This document shows, one piece after another, positions 9,409 through 21,100 of a stretch of 64,000 nt of DNA. Position 1 is the first letter of the stretch, and each line of letters begins with the position of its first letter. Origin of the DNA: Euborellia annulipes (Eukaryota; Arthropoda; Insecta; Dermaptera; Anisolabididae). The position numbers and the translations under genes are program-made. The stretch is from positions 53,076 through 117,075 of the forward strand of contig JAKCPI010007834.1 in the NCBI GenBank assembly GCA_023213315.1, given 5' to 3'. The notes beneath the pieces are model-generated. The model saw only the letters and a program-made list of their open reading frames with translations, did not search any database and was not told the origin of the DNA.

Positions 9409-12400
9409 TTAACCCTGATAAAATTCAGGTAAATTATTACCCAAATGAACTGTTTTTTCGATTCCGTCTTTAGAGAGTACAGCAATTCGAACACAACCTC
9501 CGGATGATCCATCACGAGACATGGCCAACGAGAGAGCTGAAAAAAATATATTGTCAAGAAAATATTTTTTCGAAAAGTACTCTAAAAATTAATATGTAAT
9601 TAGAATTATACATGGAGGGAGAGGAGGGAGGCCAGATGAGTCTTGCCTGTGGAAAATCACGAGATCAGAGCGGGTTATTACTTTCTCTTACCTATATATT
9701 TATAAATTTCATTTCTTGAATTCTAATATATCGGCGGAAACTAAAAATTATATGTCGAAACAAAAAACTCTGGTGCGACCAGTCACACCAGATTTTTTAT
9801 ATTATCTCGTATTCACCTTCTTGAATAGGCCTACTCTTTTCAGTAATTAGTGTCAGTACTGATGTTGTGGTTTCTCTGAGGAGTAACTTTCATGGGAATA
9901 ATACTGAGGTGGGTTCTCGTTTGCTTCCTCAGGAGGTAGTGTTGTATGAATTTTTGCCATGAGGTGGATTTGAGCTTGAGTTGTCTTGAACTCAGTATTA
10001 TATGCTTAACTACTTTATTCGCCTCCTCAATATTTGGATACTAACATTCAGAAAAATAAAATTTATTTTATTTTTGTGTTATGTCTTCGGAATCCGAATC
10101 AAACAAAATTTCAAGATTTTCGTCAGGCAAATTTATTTTATTAAATCAGAATCAGGGTGGCGATTCGGTTTCTTGTCTAGGGTTTAATTTTTTTCGATTT
10201 GCACTTGTTTAAGGTCTATTTTTAATTTAATATACAATAACTATTAAGATTAAAGACAATGTGGAGGAAGGCCGTAATGCAAATAGATAGAATAAAAAGA
10301 AAGAGCTGAATTATTTTATTTTCCCTTGTCGAGGTTTCGGGGACTTTTCGGTCACCTATCTTCAGGAGCTACTCGGCTATATTACAATCAATTTTAATTT
10401 ACATGGTGACTTTTAGTACCCGAAACGTCGACTTGGGAAAATAATTCGTGCCGAAAACAAGTCTTTCTTTTTCTTTTTATTTCATCTTATAACTTGATTA
10501 GTTAAAAACTCGAAAAAATATCGTATGAAGATCCTATAAAATTATTTGCCCCTTCCTCTCTGGAAAAATCGTCCACCATGGGTGTCTCCAGGGGAAAGGG
10601 GGGCCTCCCCCTCCTTACAAACATGAAATAAAAAAATAAAATAAAAAACTGAAAAATTCACCCCATCTGTGTGAAAACTACGAGTGATGCCATCCTATAT
10701 CTTCAGTTAGGTTGAGGTATTTAATTAAATAATAAAATGGATATTAGAAAAGTTGCTTTACACCCCCCCCCCCCATTCGTTTTGAGCTGGATATGCCCAT
10801 TACTTAAATCTATGCAATTATAAATATAGATGGCGATAAAGAAAAAACTTACTGTTGATAACAAATTTTACGGTCTCTTCTTTAGTCATGTTTTCACGGT
10901 AATTGGCGTCTAAATATCCATAAACGTAGGTGCTTCCTGAACCTCCAATTGCTACTTTCTGTCTTACAAGCATGCCTCCAATTGGAATTGCGTACACCTA
11001 GTATAAAGAGAAATGGAAAAATAATGTAATTTACATAAAAAAGCCCTGTATGTAAAAATTATTGGAACTTATGAAGATAAATAGAAGAATCTTACCTGAC
11101 CACCTTTAACAGGATCCCAGCCACCTACGATAATTCCACAACTCATTGAATCACGGTAATTATAGCAGAGTTCGCGGAAAATATTTGCTGCAGTTTGTAC
11201 TCGAGGAATTTCATTTAATTCCACTCTGAAAAAAAAAAAATATATATATATAGCTTATTTAATTAACTAAAATTGGTTGCCCAAGTCTTGTTACTTTTTC
11301 TAACTCTTTTACCATTAAGTCTTCAGCCACAGCTCTTAAGGGGCCCTTACACGATCAATCATATTGACAGTATTTGAGCTGATTGGCGTTTTGACTGAAA
11401 GTGTATGGGCAAGACTGAAGACTGATGGCTGTTTTCTTTTTGTTTTTTTATTGTTACTTAGTGGCAGGGAACAAAGTTAGTTTAGTTAAGAAGAAGAATT
11501 AGTGGCTTCCCACAGTCGAATGAGCTAAAAAGAACTTGATTCTGACTGGTAGTCTGAATGCTACGTGTAAAATTATACTTGAATGAAGAAAATACTGACG
11601 GTCGGACTGATTCAGTCAGACTGACAGTATGATTGATCGTGTAAGGGCCCCTTTAGGGCCGGTTGTTTGATGTATGGGTAGTTAGTGGAATCTTTGTTAA
11701 ATGGTTTTTTTTTTTTTTTTTTTTTTTTTGTAGTGCAGAAACCCTCTTCATTTTATAGTAAAATATACGACATCTCATCATTTTATTTAAAAAAGAAGTA
11801 TATATATTTGATATATTTATTTTTATTCAACTTCTTTTAACAGTAAAATGATGAGATGTGATATATTTTACAATATGTTAAAGGTTAGGGCCGCTGGCCG
11901 CGGGTTCGGACCCCAGGCGGCCCGATGATTTTATTTAAGCCATTTGGATACCAAATGGCTTAAATAGAAATGCCTGGACCCCCAAAAGATATTATAAATA
12001 ATAACGGTTATCGTCAAATTTTTAAATAGCCTAAGTTGCCGAAAATACTGTGTGAGTGTGAATGAGAAAAAAGTGTGAGTGTTTAAAAAAAAACAGTGAT
12101 TTTGTTGACCGAGTATTTGAAGCTATTCTAGGGTATTTGGGTAGCGCTGATTCCAAAAATGCCAGCAGTTTTGCCCCATCATGTCTAGTTTTAGAACTAT
12201 AGAGAAAATTAAATTTTAATGGAAAATGTGCTCTAAAGCGGCTCTTATTCTGAATTATCTCGATTTTTTTAAGATAATAATTGTATGGAAAACATCCATC
12301 ATGAGAGGATGATTAACAAGCAAAATCCCTCAGATACAAATACTATGTAGCCTGATTTAAATTTTAGAGAGTTTTAACTGAGACAATACTTTGCTAGAAT

Positions 12401-12758
12401 AGAAAACTGTTGCCTAAACAACATGTCACCCGTCATTTAAAGAATAGGGATTTTGCCTCAGTTGATATTTTTAGCCACACTAGAATACCCTGTTTTTAGG
12501 CAACATCATTTAATAATAAATTAACCCTCTCAACTAGCAACAAAATTTAATATTTTTATAAGAGAGAATCTTTAAATTTATATATATAAGAATCTATTTT
12601 TAGAGGAAGTTTACTCGTCGTTCCTTCAGGTGGATAAGGTGAGTTCTGATTAAAAACATATACAAAACAAAAACAAAACAAAACAAAATATGTTTTTAAT
12701 CAGAACTCACCTTATCCACCTGAAGGAACGACGAGTAAACTTCCTCTAAAAATAGATT

Positions 12759-12800
<42 letters not shown>

Positions 12801-13598
12801 TCGTACAATCCAGTTATTTTCTTTAAATTTATATCTTACTCATGGAAATTCAGATGATAGGCAACCATATCTGCAACAGCTTGAGTATCAGCTGCAGCTC
12901 CTGATCGACAACACATGATTCTGTCCGTAATTGGAGTCAATTTGTCAGAGACTCTGTTGGCAATGTAAGCACCGGTGGTCGTACGAGAATCAGCGCCCAT
13001 TACGACACCTCCGTTGAACTCAACAGCCATAATCGAGGTCTATAGCAAAAAAAAAGAAAAATAATTAATTGAAATTTGCATTTAAGAATGATTTTATAAA
13101 GCCCTTGATTGGAAAAAAAAATTAGGTGTTGTTAGTTGACACTGTCAGTATGATGTTGACACCAAAGGCAAAAACTTGTTTTAGTTAATAACATTTGAGT
13201 TTATTGAACAATTTAATTGAAACTTACAATTTAAAATGACTATATAAAGCCCTTGGTTATAAAAATTTGTTGTTGATAGTTCAATACTAGGAATAAGTTA
13301 ATGGTTATCATATATTTATTCAACATTCTAAATAAAGTTAAAATGCCAAGTATGGTTTAAAATTCAATGTTAAATGGTGAATTTAAACACAGTAATATGA
13401 TTAATTTATTAATTAAATATCTGTTATATAGAACTATTATAATGCTTTGTCATGGCATCATATTGGGTTAGTAAAGAGTAAAAAATATTTACTTACACCG
13501 GTGGTATGTTTTGCATTAAGCCAATCTGGTAAACAGTGATCGTGTGAGTTTTCGAAGGTTTCCCTTTGGGCAAAATATGCAGCATCGACATTTGCCAT
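9409..13598 (-). CDS. PSMB6: Proteasome subunit beta type-6 (beta-1, caspase-like)
   Basis: Five exons on the minus strand, 13598-13497, 13039-12840, 11225-11096, 10997-10853 and 9536-9409, give 234 residues (human PSMB6 has 239). The protein begins [14 protein letters not shown]; a 34-residue propeptide ends in Gly. The mature chain starts [13 protein letters not shown], so Thr1 is the N-terminal nucleophile freed by autolysis. Asp17 (GADSRTTTG) and Lys33 (VSDKLTPI), the other catalytic residues of the family, are at the canonical mature positions. Further landmarks are [31 protein letters not shown] and SRDGSSGG. The product is the beta-1 subunit of the 20S core particle and cleaves after acidic residues. 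The start codon is preceded by a splice-acceptor-like site near 13703 and by a 20-codon upstream ORF, so the 5' UTR probably has an intron. It lies head to head with DRG2. Intron 2 contains two palindromes and a TIR element. Confidence 0.97.
9684..9810. repeat. Foldback family 1, short internally deleted copy
   Basis: TTACTTTCTCTTACCTATAT followed by a collapsed version of the central hairpin (CTCTGGTGCGACC, then AGTCACACCAGATTTTT). Confidence 0.65.
10235..10490. repeat. Decayed copy of the ribozyme-bearing inverted repeat (GTGGAGGAAGGCCGTAAT family) in PSMB6 intron 4
   Basis: GACAATGTGGAGGAAGGCCG is identical to 50787-50806. CTTCAGGAG/CGGGGACTTTTC and CCCGAAACGTCGAC are remnants of the two hammerhead-like motifs found intact at 50867-51261. 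Confidence 0.65.
11340..11651. mobile_element. Terminal-inverted-repeat element, about 312 bp, in PSMB6 intron 2
   Basis: GGGGCCCTTACACGATCAAT at the left faces ATTGATCGTGTAAGGGCCCC at the right, and the inverted match continues for about 10 more bases. No ORF. The flanks (TTAA / TTTA) do not give a clear target duplication, so the superfamily is open. Confidence 0.7.
11880..12110. repeat. SINE-like unit with tRNA-type B box and a hairpin domain
   Basis: CGGGTTCGGACCCC resembles an RNA polymerase III B box. It is followed by the hairpin CCATTTGGATACCAAATGG, then CCTGGACCCCC and GTTGCCGAAAATACTGTGTG. The last portions recur near 34760-34850 and 56780-57000. Confidence 0.55.
12588..12768. repeat. 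Near-perfect palindrome (arms about 75 bp) beside PSMB6 exon 2
   Basis: The left arm (AGAATCTATTTTTAGAGGAA onward) and right arm (ending TTCCTCTAAAAATAGATTCT) are separated by a CAAAA-type repeat. A third, single arm lies at 57899-57985 in the ELMO intron with the same AT-repeat and AAACTCGTACAATCCAG flank. Confidence 0.9.
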
Positions 13599-14001
13599 TT
13601 TTCTTGCTTTTTATAAAATTTCTTTTAAAAAATGAAACTCAATAATGGCTAGTCAGAGGAAATTTTGGATTGCTACCTTCATTCGAGAGTTTGGCAAACA
13701 TCTGAAAACACAAAAAAATTGTAGTGAGTAAAATTTTTGATTTATAATTATTTTATAATTTAAAAGCAAGGTTCTTGATTAAAAGAAATACTTTTAAAAA
13801 GGAACTCTTAAAACATAAGAGTTAAATAAAAAATAGATATTTTTTAAAATATTTAGCTATAAAATTAGTTTTAATAATTTTTTTTGGTAACATAATGTTG
13901 GTAGCATTGTTTCATTATAAAATGAATTTCCTTTTTATGTTATACATATTTATAAGATAACCTCAAATTAATTAATTTGTTTTTAAATATAAAAAAATAA
14001 G
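13599..14001. promoter_or_regulatory. Putative bidirectional promoter between PSMB6 and DRG2
   Basis: 403 bases separate the two divergent start codons. Reading toward PSMB6, a TTTTCAG acceptor-like site (about 13703) precedes an upstream ATG with a 20-codon ORF (MFAKLSNEGS...). No TATA box can be assigned with confidence because the region is AT-rich throughout. Confidence 0.55.
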
Positions 14002-17000
14002 ATGGGGATTTTAGAAAAGATATCAGAAATAGAAAAAGAAATTGCAAGAACCCAAAAGAATAAAGGTATTTTTAAATTAGAATTAAACATTTTAGTTATT
14101 CAATAAATTTGATTTTAATGTTATATTTCATGTTATAGCGACTGAATACCACTTGGGATTATTAAAGGCGAAATTAGCGAAATATAGATCACAATTATTG
14201 GAACCGCCAAAAAAAGCTGAAAAAGGAGAAGGCTTTGATGTATTAAAATCAGGCGATGCACGAGTTGCCTTGATCGGTTTCCCATCTGTTGGCAAATCGA
14301 CCCTTTTGAGTACTTTGACACACACAGAGAGTGAGGCTGCTTCTTATGAATTTACAACTCTCACTTGTATCCCTGGTGTGATTGAATATAAAGGAGCCAA
14401 TATCCAATTACTTGACTTGCCTGGGATCATCGAAGGAGCTTCTCAGGGTAAAGGTCGAGGGCGGCAGGTATATTCATTATTTTCAATAAAGTTGTTTATA
14501 GATTTATTTAAACAGAATTAAAAATGTGTGCATAATTTTGTCTATGGTTGACAAAGTTCGCTTGGTATTTTTTGATAAGTTTTTTTGAGTGAGTGAATTG
14601 ATTAGAGTGAGAAAAAAATTTTTTTGACATTTTAGACAGCTAGTTAAAACATTTTTTTTCTTTAGTACATATTTTCATATTTATCCATATTCAAGAATTA
14701 TCAAAATTGATTTTGCCCAAAGCATTGGCTCACTTAATCTCGCACATCGGAATTTTATATATTATATATAATATAGTCAAGAAAAATCATTTTTCTTCAC
14801 ACTTCATTTCCAAAGTTTCTCGTTAATGGAAGGGGGCCAAAGGTGCTGCTTCCATTTTAAAATCGAAAAAGATAATTGGAAGGATCAAATAATAAACAAA
14901 GTATAGAAATAAATACATGTATTCATTATACAATCAAATTCAAGCTACGTAGAAAATATCACCTTGTAGTCTCCTCATTTAAAATATGGGGAATGACTTC
15001 CCCGAGACTTTCTCGTATATCTATTCTTTTGGAATTACGTCTGGGTGTGTGTGTGAACACTATTGCTTAAAAACCAACGCAGCTAGATTGATGAAATTTG
15101 GTATATGCTCCTTACACTAAAATTGTAGATTTCTATCAACTTTTGGAGTAAATACGTCACTTGGAAGTAGTACTTTACTTAAAAAGTTTTTTCCAAAATT
15201 TTGAAATTTTCAATTTTTTTGTTATATTATGATAAAATACTCTATTTTAAAAAGTTTTTATTCTTTGACATTTTTTCGAAAACTGAATAGTTTTTGAAAT
15301 AATCACAGAAGAAATAGAAAATTTTCTATTGAAATAATCACAGAAGAAATAGAAAATTTTCTATTTCTTCTGTGATTATTTCAACAACTATTCAGTTTTC
15401 GAAAAAATGTCAAAGAATAAAAACTTTTTAAAATAGAGTATTTTATCATAATATAACAAAAAAATTGAAAATTTCAAAATTTTGGAAAAACTTTTTAAGT
15501 AAAGTACTACTTCCAAGTGACGTATTTACTCCAAAAGTTGATAGAAATCTACAATTTTAGTGTAAGGAGCATATACCAAATTTCATCCATCTAGCTGCTT
15601 TGGTTTTTAAGCAATCGTGTTCACACACACACACACACAGACATAATGCCCAAAATGGTTTTTTTGAACTCAGGGAGGTCTAAAACTTGGAGAAACATCA
15701 AAATCTCGAAGTCAAATTTTTTTACGATTACATAACTTTCTCTATACGAGAAAGTAAAAAGATATTTTATTAAAGATTTTCTGATGAAACTAAAATAATT
15801 TTCTTGATGTAATCAAAATTACATATCTAATCCAAGTTCAGATATGACGATTTGTTTTTGTTTAACTAAATAATAACGGGTTACGAATGCGGATCTAATT
15901 TTAATATTTAAATAAATTAATTTATACATGACCGAAAGTGGTCTCGACCGAGACCGAAACGTCAGCCTAACGGGTATTAAATAAATGAAGTAAATACTAG
16001 ATGCTTTTCTTTCTTCTTCCCGCTACTTTCAATAATTTATACATCTCATTTTTTTAAGGTGATTGCTGTTGCAAGAACTGCTGATTTGGTTTTAATGATG
16101 TTAGATGCTACAAAACAAGATGTTCAACGAATACTATTAGAAAAAGAATTAGAAAGTGTTGGAATTCGACTCAATAAGAAAAAGCCCAATATATATTTCA
16201 AGGTAATAAAGGAAAGAAATAATCATCTAAACCTCCAATAGCCAAACAGTGAGAAAAGTTTGATAATCCGTAGGGCATTTGTTTAAATTTAATCTATGTC
16301 TAAAGACTTAAAATTTTGATGGTTTGAGAGTAGGTCAAAGCAGTTCAATATATTTTTGGTGTTCACTCAAATATTGTAGCAGCAACAGCGGCGTAACTAG
16401 CCTTTGAGGGCGGAGGGGATAAAACTCAACTGGGGCGCGTTTTTCGATGCCGGTAACATTTCAACTTGGCAACATTTGATTGGCTACCGCTGCTCTTAAA
16501 TGTGAACATTTCTGATAAAATAATCTTAGATCAATCGAAAATAAATTTTTCTTCTTCTTCTTCTAGGTAAAGAAAGGTGGTGGTTTATCTTTCAATGCAA
16601 CATGCCCTCTTACCAAAGTTGATGAAAAACTCGTTCAAATGATATTACATGAATATAAAATTTTTAATGCAGAGGTAAGCGTTTTCTCTTCTAACTGCAA
16701 TTTTTTATCTTCAAGATTAAACCTTCTAACTTTTTTCAGGTACTTTTCAGAGAAGACTGTACAGCCGATGAATTAATTGATGTAATATCAGCAAATCGGG
16801 TTTATCTACCCTGTCTCTATGTCTATAATAAAATAGATCAGATTTCAATTGAAGAAGTGGATCGAATTGCCCGACAGCCGAATAGTGTTGTAGTGTCTTG
16901 TAACATGAAATTGAATTTGGACTACTTATTAGAACAACTTTGGGAATATTTAGCTTTAATTCGTGTTTATACTAAAAAGCCTGGTCAACCGCCTGATTTT

Positions 17001-18156
17001 GATGACGGCTTGATTTTACGAAGAGGTGTTTCTGTCGAGCACGTTTGTCACGCGATTCATCGTAGTTTAGCAGCGGCCTTCAAATATGCCCTTGTCTGGG
17101 TGAGTGTGATTATTTGTGTATTATTAGAGTGAGGTGGATAGCTGAGTAGACTTTGTAGAGGAATGAAGAAAAGAGCAATTGCAGCTAGATTTAATTTGTT
17201 TATTAGGCTTAAAGTACCTTAATAAACTAAATAAATCTAGCTACATTTGTGTATTATTTAAACATAACTGGGGAGAAATTTTATTATGATAATATTATTT
17301 TAATTAATTCATTGTTAAGCAAAATTTTGGTATCTTGGCTGATTTCAGAGAATTTATAATAAATATCTTTATTAAAGTTTTTGTGGATTGTATTATTATT
17401 ATTATTATTATGGGAATTTTTAATTATAGATCACATTTTGTGTTAAATATTTATTAAAAATATAAATACTGTAATACAACGTTTCGACTGCTTATTCTGC
17501 ATTCGTTTTCAAGTACTGCTGCACTTGCTTCGACTCAAGAGAACTTTCCTCTAAGGGAGCATTTGCACGTAACGGTCCCTTAGCGGTTAATTCACTTGAG
17601 TCGGAACAAGGGCTCAGTACTTGAAAACGGCTGCAGAATAAGCAGTCGAAAAGTCGTATAGTATTTATATTTTTAATAAATAATTAATAAACAAAATGTG
17701 GTCTATAATTAAAACTCCCACAATAATAATAATTAGAATAAATACATTTTTTACTAAAATTTATATATGAATCTTTATTTTACACTTTCGCGGCGGGTGG
17801 ACTACCCTTATCCTAGGGCGCCGGCCCAATCTAAATTAAATAAGTTTACTCCATCTAAACTTTAAATGCCAAGGATCGGAAAAGATTCAAATTTAGGGGA
17901 GGATAGATTAAGGTTTGTAATAAGAGCGTAAAAGGAAACTATTTCTCTGGTGGAAAGCGACAATGAATTAATATAATATTAATGTTTTCTTTTAAATTTA
18001 TTTTCTTTATAAATATACACAATTTTACAAACATAATATTATATAAAAATAAATATTTTTCTCTTTCAGGGGACAAGTACCAAATATTCTCCACAACGTG
18101 TTGGAATCCATCATATAATGAACGACGAAGATGTGATACAAGTTATTAAAAAATAA
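14002..18156 (+). CDS. DRG2: Developmentally regulated GTP-binding protein 2
   Basis: Six exons, 14002-14065, 14139-14467, 16059-16202, 16567-16674, 16740-17099 and 18070-18156, give 363 residues (human DRG2 has 364). The N-terminus [20 protein letters not shown] and the segment [16 protein letters not shown] identify DRG2 rather than DRG1. GTPase motifs: G1 [10 protein letters not shown]3 DLPG within [20 protein letters not shown], and G4 NKID within [10 protein letters not shown]. The C-terminal part is the TGS domain, ending [17 protein letters not shown]2 is an Obg/DRG-family GTPase that in other animals partners with DFRP2/RWDD1 and associates with translating ribosomes. Intron 2 (14468-16058) carries a large foldback repeat. 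The stop codon lies 35 bases from that of tepsin on the opposite strand. No truncation or frameshift was seen. Confidence 0.98.
15075..15615. repeat. Foldback family 2: long palindrome in DRG2 intron 2
   Basis: The left arm (GATGAAATTTGGTATATGCT onward) is repeated in inverse orientation, ending AGCATATACCAAATTTCATC. Each arm is about 240 bp, meeting at AAATTTTCTATTTCTTC near 15330-15365. Outside are TG/CA microsatellites and ACTTTCTCTATACGAGAAAG, a layout parallel to foldback family 1. Confidence 0.9.
15925..15985 (+). repeat. Partial ribozyme-like motif
   Basis: GGTCTCGACCGAGACC forms a perfect stem-loop directly followed by GAAACGTC, as in the hammerhead-like repeats, but the CTGANGA half is missing. 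Confidence 0.45.
16388..16495. repeat. Short CAGCGGCGTAACTAG element in DRG2 intron 3
   Basis: The left end CAGCGGCGTAACTAGCCTTT matches the hAT-like MITE terminus, and the right end is GGCTACCGCTG. No 8-bp target duplication was found, so it is decayed or rearranged. Confidence 0.5.
17410..17725. repeat. Inverted repeat of the CGTTTCGACTGCTTATTCTG family in DRG2 intron 5
   Basis: TTTTTAATTATAGATCACA..CAACGTTTCGACTGCTTATT faces AATAAGCAGTCGAAAAGTCG..TGTGGTCTATAATTAAAA. The arm has a stem-loop followed by GAAA, resembling a diverged hammerhead core. A related pair lies at 32430-33110. Confidence 0.8.
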
Positions 18157-18191
18157 TTTTGATTCAAATTTGTTAAAATTAAAGGCGGGCG

Positions 18192-21100
18192 TTATGATTG
18201 CCTGGCAGATGATTCACGAATTGAACTCCTCTCTTTTTCAAAAACACGATCCAACCCTTTTATGATCAGTTCAACTTTTCGAGCTTTTACTGCTACATCT
18301 TTATTGTGATCGTTTTTGCACAGTTCGAGGCCCTTATTTAACATTTCTAAAAGTGTTTTGGGTGGGGGCAATAAATCTGTACGTAAAAACCATTCCACTA
18401 CAAGTAGAGCACGCATCTTTTTGATCCAGCTTGCTGTTGGTGTCGTAAGGATTTCATTTATCTCGCGGATCGTCTGGACGGTGCTTAGCGCTTTGCATCT
18501 GGGGGAGTGTTTCATTATTTAATTATATATATTATATATATATATATATGTAAATATATATATAACTAAACAAATACACTTATATATACATTTTTTAATA
18601 AAATTATAAACTAATCATTATTTTTACTTTTTAATATAGAATGTATTGTAATTTTCCATTTAAATAAAGTTATTTTTGGTTTTATATTATACTTTTTTTT
18701 AAATTAGATTTCCTAAAACTTTACTTCATTCGGGGCAATAACTTTTTCTTGAATAATGGGTGGGCAAAGTTGTGCGCTTGGCTTAGTCCGACCCTTTATT
18801 TTTATTTCATTTACGGATTTAATGGATTGGTAACCAATCCAACACCCGCAGGAGAGAGTTAGGAAGAGGGGAAGGGAGATGGTTTCCCCACAAGAAATGG
18901 GGAAAAGACGGAAGGTCCTGGAGGCTGGGCCTAGCAGCAGAAGTATATGCAATAGAAAGATGCGCACAACTCAACATCGACAGGAAATACAAGGAAACAA
19001 GTAATGCCATACTGTCAGATAGCCAAGCTGCAATAAAAGCGTTGAATTCTTATGAAATCAACTCCAAAACAATCTGGGATTGCCTAATCAAATTAAATGA
19101 ATTAGGGAAAGAAAATAGGGTTGTTCTCCACTGGGTTCCAGGACACACAGGGGTGGAGGAACGAAGAAGCAGATAAGCTTGCAAAAAGGGGATCAGATAC
19201 ACCTTTTACTGGACCAGAGCCATTTAGCGGAATTGGGATAAACACCATCCGGGCGACTCTGGATTCAAAGGAAAAGAACAAAAGAGAACAGCTATGGAGA
19301 GAATATCCAAAATTGAGGCAATCCAAAGGACTTCTCGGGATATTTGACCACAAAAGAACTGCGGACTGCCTGAAACTTAGTAAGAACAAGTTGAGAATAC
19401 TGACGGGTTTCTTAACAGGACACTGCAGACTCAGGGGACACCTGAAGAAACTGGGTCTTGAAGAAATTGACATATCCAGATTCTGTGAATCAGCAGAAGA
19501 GACCCCAGCTCATCTCCTCAAGGATTGTGGAGCTCTGATCCACAAAAGAAGAAGAATATGGGGAGCATATTGTCTGTCATCGAAGGAGCTTCCATTCTTA
19601 GAACCGCGCCAGGTCCTTAGCTTTTTGGAAGCCACCGGACTAGAAAAGATACTCTGAACGAGGACTTATACCGTAGGAGAAATGATAGAAAAGGGGGCAC
19701 ATGACTTTTTATTCCAACCTTATTTTATAATTAAAAAATAAAGTTCTTTATAATCAAAAAATTAACTTGGCTCTTGGGCAGAGTCTTTTTATTCTCTTTA
19801 CCCAACTTTACTAGTCTCGTTATTGGTGTGATCATGTGTTTTTGTTTTAAAGCGAATATGATTTGCTAAATATCGAGGTACCTTCAAGTTTTTTTTTTTA
19901 ACATTTAAAATTGGCCTCGGAAAACAATTCCAGTTGGCCAAACCTTCAAGTTTAAATGTTAATAATTTTAGTACTTACTTTTGGCAAACTTCATTGATTT
20001 CGGATAATTGCGCAGGATATTTTTCTTTATTACAATAATCCAAGAGTATTTCATATTCTGCTCCAGAAATTTGATCTAATCTGAAAAGTTTTTATAAAAA
20101 CGAATATATAAAATTTAAACCTTAAAGCAAACTAATTACTTAAGATAATTTTACAAAAAAAAAATGTTGACAAAGGGTTTTAATGTGTAAAGAAAAGACT
20201 CCTTGTAAATGGTTTTAACTTATTAAAGGATTTGTCTACTTACTTTTCGAATGAGTCAAAATGAAGATTAAGTGGAGGATTTGGAATCTCTTCGGGATCA
20301 GAATCCCATCCACCACCAGCTTTGCCTGGTATATGTTCTAAAAACAATAAAAAAGTATTTGAATTAGCTTTGGAATTTGACTTAAATGGGTCTTTAAATT
20401 CTATAAAAAGGATGAAAAATTGAGTGTTGAGATATAAATGAAAATCACTTATTTATATTGCAAAACTCAATTTTTCATTATTCTTATTTTATAATAAAAA
20501 ACTTTCTTTTTTTTCTACGTAAATTTGAAAGTTTTTCATGAATTTTGTTAAGGGGTCTCAGTAGGGTAGATGTTACGCATGATTTTCCCGAAAAGAGGGC
20601 GTTGTGTGTCTTAAAAAGTAAGCCAAAAAAAACACCTATTTCGAAAATTTGCTAACCAGACATAGGCTAATAAGCGATCGGCTGTTAGACTAGCCTGCCA
20701 CCTTTTGCAAGAGTGGTGAACTATTTGACATTTAATTTTTAAATATATCTACCAATCTTCTTTTAAAATTTTCTTAATTAATATGTGATTAATAACAACA
20801 ATAAATTCATTTTTAAATTTAAAAAAAAATTAAAGATTATTGGGACAGATGGTTTGCTGTATTTGCTTGATAACAAAAAAAATTAATTTCCTTAATTTCT
20901 TAATAAGCACATTAAAAAAATTATAACTCTCTGTCCCAATAATCCCTTTTGATTATAATTAATTAAAAAAAAAAAACTTCATTGAAAAATTCCTTATAAT
21001 AGTCTAGTTTTTTTTAAAGTAGGCCTACGTTTAGACGCCTCCTACACCCCCTTAAATAGAATATAAGTATATTTATTGTAATGTGGAGGGGGGTCACGTT

